Source of the DNA: Bacteroidaceae bacterium
GTDB lineage: Bacteria; Bacteroidota; Bacteroidia; Bacteroidales; Bacteroidaceae
DNA length: 6,074 nt
Assembly (NCBI GenBank): GCA_023227685.1
Contig: JALNVG010000149.1
Span: 1-6,074 of the forward strand
Direction of reading: 5' to 3'
The notes beneath the pieces were generated by a model. That model was given only the letters and a program-made list of their open reading frames with translations. It was not told where the DNA came from and did no database searches. Shown here piece by piece: positions 1 through 4,364 of this stretch. The first letter of the stretch is position 1; every line of letters begins with the position of its first letter. A program made the position numbers and the translations under genes.

Positions 1-105
1 AGGCACAATCTTGTGATAATGGAAAGTCTTTATAATAAAAAGAGGCATAATGGTTATCAGTAATAACCATGCTATTTTTGCTCTTCCTTTTGTTATTTTG
101 TCCAT
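1..105 (-). CDS. N-terminus of an unrecognised membrane-anchored or exported protein (partial, runs off the left edge)
   Basis: The reverse strand has an ATG at 105-103 followed by 35 uninterrupted codons to the window edge. The product starts MDKITKGRAKIAWLLLIT and continues IMPLFIIKTFHYHKIVP. A short basic stretch (K4, K6, R8, K10) followed by about 16 hydrophobic residues (roughly 12-27) is the pattern of a signal anchor or first transmembrane helix, with the positive side cytoplasmic. There is no lipobox cysteine. This ATG is the first start after an in-frame stop (TAG) seven codons upstream, and a perfect TAnnTTTG element lies about 30 bases upstream, which supports the start. The gene is divergent from the response regulator. 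Only the N-terminus is visible, so I cannot name a family. Most of the gene lies outside the window. Confidence 0.6.
   Translation of the reverse strand, partial: MDKITKGRAKIAWLLLITIMPLFIIKTFHYHKIVP
50..70. repeat. Perfect 8-bp inverted repeat inside the start of the partial minus-strand gene
   Basis: ATGGTTAT (50-57) and ATAACCAT (63-70) flank CAGTA. On the minus-strand mRNA this hairpin would begin about 35 bases after the start codon, within the codons for the hydrophobic segment. It may be incidental. No T-tract follows it. Confidence 0.5.
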
Positions 106-135
106 CCTATTTATCAGACTTTTCTATTTGAAACA

Positions 136-143
136 CAAAGGTA
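136..143 (-). promoter_or_regulatory. Bacteroides-type -7 promoter element for the partial minus-strand gene
   Basis: The reverse strand reads TACCTTTG, an exact match to the Bacteroides -7 consensus TAnnTTTG. It lies 30 bases upstream of the ATG at 105, which would give a short 5' leader of roughly 20-25 bases. No good TTTG is seen at the expected -33 position, so only half of the promoter matches. The assignment is inferred from consensus and position. Confidence 0.45.
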
Positions 144-335
144 AACACATAATGAAAAGAATGTTCATTATTTATGATTATTTTAAAACTTTACCAAAAT
201 CCAAAGCCTTTTAACTCTATGAATAAGAGAAATAATAAAAATAACATGATTTATTTAATTAAGAATTAAGCAACTACTTTTAATGAAAAAAGACAATAAA
301 TTGCCACGAAAGCATTATATATCGAACTATAATTG

Positions 336-343
336 TAAATTTG
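336..343 (+). promoter_or_regulatory. Bacteroides-type -7 promoter element for the response regulator
   Basis: TAAATTTG matches the Bacteroides -7 consensus TAnnTTTG exactly and ends 31 bases before the ATG at 375. The -33 position shows no clear TTTG. The surrounding 106-374 region is strongly AT-rich, so chance matches are more likely here than in coding DNA. Position relative to the only plus-strand gene is the main support. Confidence 0.45.
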
Positions 344-374
344 CATCTATACTCATCAAACGAATTATGATATA

Positions 375-1040
375 ATGAGAGAATTTATTATTGCAGATAA
401 TCAAGATATTACCAAAGCCGGAATAATGTTTCTACTGAGACAAATCAAAGATGTCTCGCTTTTGGAAGAAGTAGAAAATAAAGCCGAACTGATAAAACTT
501 CTATTCAAATATCCCAATGCTGTAATCATTCTGGATTATACCTTATTTGATTTTGCCGGAGCAGAAGAATTGATTGTGTTACAAGAAAGATTCAAAGAAT
601 CCGATTGGCTACTATTTTCTGATGATTTAAGTCTGGTTTTCCTACGTCAGGTTTTGTTTAGCAGTATTTCCATTGGCGTTGTGATGAAGGATAATACAAA
701 AGAAGAAATCTGTGCCGCACTCCAATCAGCCACAAAAAAAGAACGGTACATCTGCAGTCATGTAAGCAATTTACTTCTGAAAAGTCCCGGCATTTCTAAC
801 GCCACTTCCGGCAATAACCAAGAGGACCACCTGCTAACCACTACTGAAAAAGAAATCCTAAAAGAAATCGCTTTGGGAAAAACGACTAAAGAAATTGCCG
901 CCGAAAAGAATCTTAGTTTTCATACCATCAATAGTCACAGGAAAAACATATATCGCAAACTCGGAGTTAATAATGTTCATGAGGCTATAAAATATGCAAT
1001 GAGAGCCGGCATCGTTGATTTAGCGGAGTATTACATCTGA
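375..1040 (+). CDS. NarL/LuxR-family response regulator transcription factor
   Basis: This is a 221-residue cytoplasmic two-component regulator, the usual length for the NarL/FixJ class. Residues 1 to about 120 form a receiver domain: acidic residue D8 after the first strand, phospho-acceptor D54 in IILDYTLFD, switch residue S82 in LLFSDD, and conserved lysine K105 in VVMKDN. Residues 154-213 form a LuxR-type helix-turn-helix (LTTTEKEILKEIALGKTTKE, then the recognition region SFHTINSHRKNIYRKLGV). A linker of about 30 residues joins the two. The first acidic pair reads D8-N9 rather than the more usual D-D or D-E. The start is the first ATG, directly before the first beta strand. No histidine kinase is adjacent, so the signal and target genes are unknown. 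It is transcribed away from the partial membrane-protein gene and converges with mnmA. The family call is firm; the specific role is not inferable. Confidence 0.93.
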   Translation: MREFIIADNQDITKAGIMFLLRQIKDVSLLEEVENKAELIKLLFKYPNAVIILDYTLFDFAGAEELIVLQERFKESDWLLFSDDLSLVFLRQVLFSSISIGVVMKDNTKEEICAALQSATKKERYICSHVSNLLLKSPGISNATSGNNQEDHLLTTTEKEILKEIALGKTTKEIAAEKNLSFHTINSHRKNIYRKLGVNNVHEAIKYAMRAGIVDLAEYYI

Positions 1041-1051
1041 TTTGAATAATC

Positions 1052-1073
1052 AATAAACAAGTTGGTTTTTATT
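1052..1073. terminator. Possible weak bidirectional terminator between the convergent genes
   Basis: In the 38-base gap between the response regulator stop and the mnmA stop, AATAAAC and GTTTTTATT flank AAGTTG. They form an imperfect A/T-rich stem with a T-rich right side (for plus-strand transcripts) and an A-rich left side (for minus-strand transcripts). The stem is weak and needs a 2-base bulge. The convergent position is the best argument for it. Confidence 0.25.
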
Positions 1074-1078
1074 TATTT

Positions 1079-2149
1079 TCAAGAAGAATAGATCTCTCCG
1101 CTTCCAATACAGATTTTAGCATCTTTATCATAAATCACACCGAATTGTCCCGGTGCAATACCTTGCAATTTATTCTCTGATTCTACACGATAAGAACTTC
1201 CCTCACAAAACAATTTACCATTTGTAAATTCCGGTGTATGACGAATCTTAAAAGTAATATCAATCTCTTTATCAGTATCTTGCCAGGGATTATCAGTAAT
1301 AAAATGAAAATCGGGCATTCGAAATGTATGACCATATTGTTTCTCGGAATCATAGCCATGAGAGACATAAATAATGTTTTGGTAAATATCCTTCTTTATC
1401 ACAAACCACGGACCGCCACCTAATCCGAGCCCTTTGCGCTGCCCTACGGTATGAAACCAATAGCCATGATGCGTACCTATTTTTTTGCCTGTTTCAAGTT
1501 CGATAACAGGTCCCTCGCGTTCACCAAGCAACCGGCGTACGAGGCCATTATAATTGATATTTCCGAGAAAACAAATACCCTGACTGTCTTTCCGCTTCGC
1601 ACTTGGCAGACCGGCTTTCAACGCCATCGCACGAACTTCGCTTTTCATGAGCCGCCCTATGGGGAACATCAATTTGGATACTTGCAAATAATCTATCTGA
1701 GCCAAAAAATCTGTCTGATCTTTCACCGGATCAATAGCCGTACCCAACCACACCCTATCATCTTTAATAACGGTAGTTGCATAATGCCCTGTAGCCGTAT
1801 AATCAAAGAACTTACCCACGCGTTGCTCAAAACATCCGAATTTTATCAACTTGTTACACATCACATCGGAATTGGGTGTCAGTCCTTTCTTTATCTTATC
1901 CAAGGCATAAGCAACAACGCTATCCCAATATTCACGATTCAAATCTACCACTTCAAGCGATAAACCATACTTACGAGCTATTACCGAAGCAATCTCCATA
2001 TCTTCTTCGGCGGGACAATCCATAAAATCAGTACCGTCCATTCCTATTTTTATATAGAAAAGAGAGGGCTTATACCCCTGCTCGCAAAGGAGATGAACCA
2101 CAACAGAACTATCTACTCCTCCAGACAATAAAACAACTATATTCTTCAT
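1079..2149 (-). CDS. mnmA: tRNA-specific 2-thiouridylase MnmA
   Basis: MnmA activates the C2 position of wobble U34 in tRNA(Lys), tRNA(Glu) and tRNA(Gln) with ATP and replaces the oxygen with sulfur relayed from a cysteine desulfurase. With the ATG at 2149 the product is 356 residues, normal for the family. It shows the PP-loop SGGVDSS (residues 9-15), the catalytic cysteine C98 in DVMCNKLIKF, the ATGHY motif (119-123), the second catalytic cysteine C193 in KDSQGICFLG, the HTVGQRKGLG segment (233-242) and a C-terminal beta-barrel ending near IAPGQFGVIY. An in-frame TTG at 2173 would extend it by 8 residues into the upstream gene; the ATG leaves a 10-base gap and starts right before the first beta strand, so it is preferred. 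Departures from the common motifs include GLTPNSD (usually GRTPNPD) and KDQTDFL (usually KDQSYFL). Bacteroides genomes often carry several MnmA paralogs, and this may be one of them. It is probably co-transcribed with the upstream sulfhydrylase. Confidence 0.95.
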   Translation of the reverse strand: MKNIVVLLSGGVDSSVVVHLLCEQGYKPSLFYIKIGMDGTDFMDCPAEEDMEIASVIARKYGLSLEVVDLNREYWDSVVAYALDKIKKGLTPNSDVMCNKLIKFGCFEQRVGKFFDYTATGHYATTVIKDDRVWLGTAIDPVKDQTDFLAQIDYLQVSKLMFPIGRLMKSEVRAMALKAGLPSAKRKDSQGICFLGNINYNGLVRRLLGEREGPVIELETGKKIGTHHGYWFHTVGQRKGLGLGGGPWFVIKKDIYQNIIYVSHGYDSEKQYGHTFRMPDFHFITDNPWQDTDKEIDITFKIRHTPEFTNGKLFCEGSSYRVESENKLQGIAPGQFGVIYDKDAKICIGSGEIYSS

Positions 2150-2159
2150 TCGATAAATA

Positions 2160-3446
2160 CTAAATCTTATCAAAAGCCTGATCCAAATCGGCTATGATAT
2201 CATCAATATGCTCCGTACCGATAGACAAACGAATGGTATTCGGTTTTATGCCTTGATCAAGTAATTCATCTTTGCTCAACTGTGCATGCGTAGTGGTTGC
2301 CGGATGGATTACGAGAGATTTCACATCGGCTACATTGGCAAGCAAAGAAAATATCTTTAGATTATCAATAAAACGCTGTGCTTCTTTTTCTCCACCTTTA
2401 ATCTCAAAAGTAAAAATAGAACCGGCACCATGAGGAAAATATTTTTTGTAAAGTGTATTACTTGGATTTTCCGGCAAAGAAGGATGGTTTACGGTAACGA
2501 CTTTAGGGTGATTCTTTAAATAATCAACCACTTTCAAAGCGTTTTCCACATGGCGCTCAACACGCAAGGACAAGGTCTCTACGCCCTGCAACAATAAGAA
2601 AGCATTAAAAGGACTAATCGTAGCACCGGTATCACGCAAAATAACCGCACGTATTCTTGTTACAAAAGCAGCAGGCCCCACTGCGTCAACAAAACGTATA
2701 CCATGATAACTCGGTTCTGGTTCTGTGAGTTGAGGAAACTTGCCGGAAGCCTTCCAATCAAACTTACCGGAATCAACGATAACACCTCCCATCGTCGTCC
2801 CATGTCCACCAATAAATTTTGTGGCGGAATGCACAATAATATCAGCTCCGTACTCGATAGGACGTATCAAATAAGGAGTGCCGAATGTATTATCAATAAT
2901 CACAGGAATCTTATGACTATGTGCGATCTTCACCACAGCCTCAATATCTATGATATTACTATTCGGATTGCCCAAAGTCTCAAAAAAGACAGCTTTTGTA
3001 TTTTCTTTTATGGCATGCTCAAAGTTCTGAACATCAGAAGGATCAACAAAGGTAGTAGATACACCATAGGCCGAAAGCGTATGCTCCAGCAAATTATACG
3101 TACCACCATAAATAGTTTTTGCAGCAACAATATGATCACCGGCACGGGTGATATTCTCAAACGCATAAGTAACGGCAGCTGCCCCAGAAGCTACAGCCAA
3201 AGCAGCCACGCCACCCTCAAGAGCTGCTATTCGTTTTTCAAATACATCTCCGGTTGAATTGGTGAGACGACCGTAAATATTTCCGGCATCCTGCAAACCA
3301 AAACGTGCTGCAGCATGAGCGGAATTATGAAAGACGTATGAAGTGGTTTGATAAATAGGCACGGCACGAGAATCTGTTGAAGGATCAGCATGCTCTTGTC
3401 CTACATGTAGCTGTAACGTTTCAAAATGCAATTTACTATTATCCAT
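2160..3446 (-). CDS. metY: O-acetylhomoserine sulfhydrylase (O-acetylhomoserine aminocarboxypropyltransferase / cysteine synthase)
   Basis: This is a cytoplasmic PLP enzyme of the Cys/Met metabolism family that condenses O-acetylhomoserine with sulfide to give homocysteine, the direct-sulfhydrylation route to methionine. Some members also use O-acetylserine. The 428 residues match the length of the MetY subgroup, which is longer than the roughly 380-400 residues of cystathionine gamma-synthase or beta-lyase. Visible landmarks are YGR (58-60, binding the cofactor phosphate of the neighbouring subunit), the ASGAAA segment (86-91), D185 in IIDNTFGTP (contacts the PLP ring nitrogen), the PLP-binding lysine K210 in VHSATKFIGGHG, and the substrate-binding SLVIHPATTTH and NTIRLSIGTE segments with R406. 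The long insertion between about 225 and 255, with GIRFVDAVGP, is typical of MetY. The ATG at 3446 is preceded by a weak purine stretch and a TAnnTTTG element. The stop is followed 10 bases later by mnmA, indicating one transcript. O-succinylhomoserine use cannot be excluded from sequence alone. Confidence 0.93.
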   Translation of the reverse strand: MDNSKLHFETLQLHVGQEHADPSTDSRAVPIYQTTSYVFHNSAHAAARFGLQDAGNIYGRLTNSTGDVFEKRIAALEGGVAALAVASGAAAVTYAFENITRAGDHIVAAKTIYGGTYNLLEHTLSAYGVSTTFVDPSDVQNFEHAIKENTKAVFFETLGNPNSNIIDIEAVVKIAHSHKIPVIIDNTFGTPYLIRPIEYGADIIVHSATKFIGGHGTTMGGVIVDSGKFDWKASGKFPQLTEPEPSYHGIRFVDAVGPAAFVTRIRAVILRDTGATISPFNAFLLLQGVETLSLRVERHVENALKVVDYLKNHPKVVTVNHPSLPENPSNTLYKKYFPHGAGSIFTFEIKGGEKEAQRFIDNLKIFSLLANVADVKSLVIHPATTTHAQLSKDELLDQGIKPNTIRLSIGTEHIDDIIADLDQAFDKI

Positions 3447-3491
3447 ATCTTCTTATTATTAAGTTTCTATTTACTTTAATTTTCAATAGTG

Positions 3492-3499
3492 CAAAGATA
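3492..3499 (-). promoter_or_regulatory. Bacteroides-type promoter (-7 element) of the metY-mnmA operon
   Basis: The reverse strand reads TATCTTTG, an exact TAnnTTTG match. About 20 bases upstream (3520-3523) the reverse strand has ATTG, a partial match to the -33 TTTG at the expected spacing. The predicted start of transcription leaves a leader of roughly 35-40 bases before the ATG at 3446, too short for a known SAM- or cobalamin-type riboswitch. This is the best-supported promoter in the window. Confidence 0.6.
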
Positions 3500-3531
3500 G
3501 AAGATAAAGATAGGCCTAACAATCACACATC

Positions 3532-3574
3532 ATTGGCAATTTAATACCATATTTATGGTATATGAATTGCCAAT
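3532..3574. repeat. Nested palindrome / long hairpin upstream of the metY promoter
   Basis: Outer arms ATTGGCAATT (3532-3541) and AATTGCCAAT (3565-3574) are perfect 10-base inverted repeats. Nested inside are ATACCATA (3544-3551) and TATGGTAT (3554-3561), perfect 8-base arms around a 2-base centre. The two palindromes differ in centre by half a base, so together they fold into one near-continuous stem with a small bulge. On the minus strand the structure begins 5 bases after the lipoprotein stop codon and ends about 10 bases before the -33 region of the metY promoter. No T-tract follows it on the minus strand, so it is not a textbook intrinsic terminator. It may be a 3'-end hairpin of the lipoprotein mRNA, an operator for metY-mnmA, or both. 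Confidence 0.7.
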
Positions 3575-3579
3575 CAAAA

Positions 3580-4302
3580 CTAATCTGCCCCGCTAGATGT
3601 GTGCAAAGTGAATTCTTTTTCGTCATACAATTTGTTGACGCCCTTCAAAGTAACAGCTACACGGAATGTGGCCTCACCGTCTTTTAGTTTATCCCCTCCA
3701 CGGATTACGGCAGTGTAACGAATACCTTGGCCGGGAAGAATCTTTTCGACCATGACAGACGAAGAAATATACAATTCCTTTCTCTGACCATCAACAAGCT
3801 GCACAAGAGGAATGACATTATAAACAGGATCATCACCATTATTCATAATATTAAAAATAATAGAACTGTTTTCATTCGAATCAATCTTATGATTCCTGTT
3901 ATCATCGATAAAGCGTATATTATGAATATTCAAGTTTACTTGTGGCTGCTCTACAATATCCCGATCACTGCTGTTATTATATTCATTATTCGAAAGATAA
4001 ACATCCTGACCGTCCACCGGATCATAAGCTACAACACCTTTGTTTTCATCCCTTGGCGCTGTTGCCGCATTACCTATGGCGGCACCGGCTATTGTTCCGA
4101 TTATCGTTCCGATAGCAGAACCGGTAAACCCACCTCGCGGACCATTATTGCTATCCCCGATAATACCACCTATGGCCTGTCCGAAGTTACCACCTATTAC
4201 AGCTCCCATGCCTATGGCATTAGGATCTCCCATTTGGCTGGTAGCACAACTGCTTAGCATCACAGCTGTAGCAACAAGAGCTATCATACTTTTTTTCATC
4301 AT
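3580..4302 (-). CDS. Glycine-zipper lipoprotein with a C-terminal beta-rich domain (function unknown)
   Basis: The product is 240 residues. Residues 1-18 are a lipoprotein signal peptide (basic MMKK, hydrophobic core, lipobox LSS before C19). No acidic residue follows within C+5, so the Bacteroidetes surface-export signal is not evident and a periplasm-facing location is more likely. Two glycine-zipper helices follow: G33/37/41/45/49 and G57/61/65/69/73/77, every fourth residue, joined by a short polar turn. Such zippers pack tightly in or against membranes. After a polar linker (about 80-120), residues 122-235 look like a single immunoglobulin-like beta domain, alternating hydrophobic strands with a LPGQGIRYTAVI segment. 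It contains an EF-hand-like loop D133-N135-N137-K139-I140-D141-E144. Starts at 4302 or the next codon, 4299, are equally possible. It sits 62 bases after the helicase stop with no clear promoter of its own. I do not recognise a characterised homolog. Confidence 0.88.
   Translation of the reverse strand: MMKKSMIALVATAVMLSSCATSQMGDPNAIGMGAVIGGNFGQAIGGIIGDSNNGPRGGFTGSAIGTIIGTIAGAAIGNAATAPRDENKGVVAYDPVDGQDVYLSNNEYNNSSDRDIVEQPQVNLNIHNIRFIDDNRNHKIDSNENSSIIFNIMNNGDDPVYNVIPLVQLVDGQRKELYISSSVMVEKILPGQGIRYTAVIRGGDKLKDGEATFRVAVTLKGVNKLYDEKEFTLHTSSGAD
3871..3906 (-). other. EF-hand-like calcium-binding loop in the lipoprotein C-terminal domain
   Basis: Residues 133-144 read DDNRNHKIDSNE. This fits the 12-residue EF-hand loop at positions 1 (D), 3 (N), 5 (N), 8 (I), 9 (D) and 12 (E). 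Position 6 is H instead of the usual G, which weakens the match. No flanking EF-hand helices are evident, so if it binds calcium it would be an isolated loop of the kind seen in extracellular proteins. Confidence 0.4.
4072..4206 (-). other. Two consecutive glycine-zipper helices within the lipoprotein
   Basis: This segment encodes residues 33-77. Helix 1 has glycine at 33, 37, 41, 45 and 49; helix 2 at 57, 61, 65, 69, 73 and 77, giving unbroken GxxxG spacing in both. The intervening turn is D50-S-N-N-G-P-R. Two such helices in a hairpin resemble the glycine-zipper two-helix domains of outer-membrane lipoproteins of the SlyB/Rick_17kDa type; that comparison is from pattern alone. Confidence 0.75.
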
Positions 4303-4364
4303 CTTTTTATGTTTTATATATCCTGCCTTATTTTATTAATACCATTAACCGGAATAAGATATAT

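Noticed and set aside
152..214. A 20-codon open frame starting MKRMFIIYDY in the AT-rich intergenic region
   Set aside because: It is very short, has no ribosome binding signal and no recognisable sequence; frames of this size are expected by chance here. A 16-codon frame at 219 was rejected for the same reasons.
1451..1963. A 170-codon plus-strand open frame opposite mnmA
   Set aside because: It lies wholly antisense to a well-supported MnmA with intact motifs, and its product shows no domain pattern. It is a shadow of the real gene.
2149..2173. TTG start at 2173 for mnmA, giving 8 extra residues overlapping metY
   Set aside because: The ATG at 2149 places the first methionine directly before the PP-loop strand, as in other MnmA proteins; the extra residues have no family counterpart.
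2703..3257. A 184-codon plus-strand open frame opposite metY
   Set aside because: It is antisense to a firm PLP-enzyme gene; the product has no recognisable features and no promoter precedes it.
3447..3531. Possible SAM, cobalamin or T-box type riboswitch ahead of metY
   Set aside because: The predicted leader is only about 35-40 bases and has no conserved riboswitch core or terminator structure.
3562..3573. A 12-base match, ATGAATTGCCAA, shared between the palindrome and the helicase linker at 4616-4627
   Set aside because: One copy is explained by the inverted repeat and the other by the coding duplication; there is no wider similarity around them, so it looks coincidental.
3727..4257. 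A 176-codon plus-strand open frame opposite the lipoprotein gene
   Set aside because: The minus-strand frame has a signal peptide, lipobox and regular glycine zipper, which cannot arise by chance; the antisense frame has none of these.
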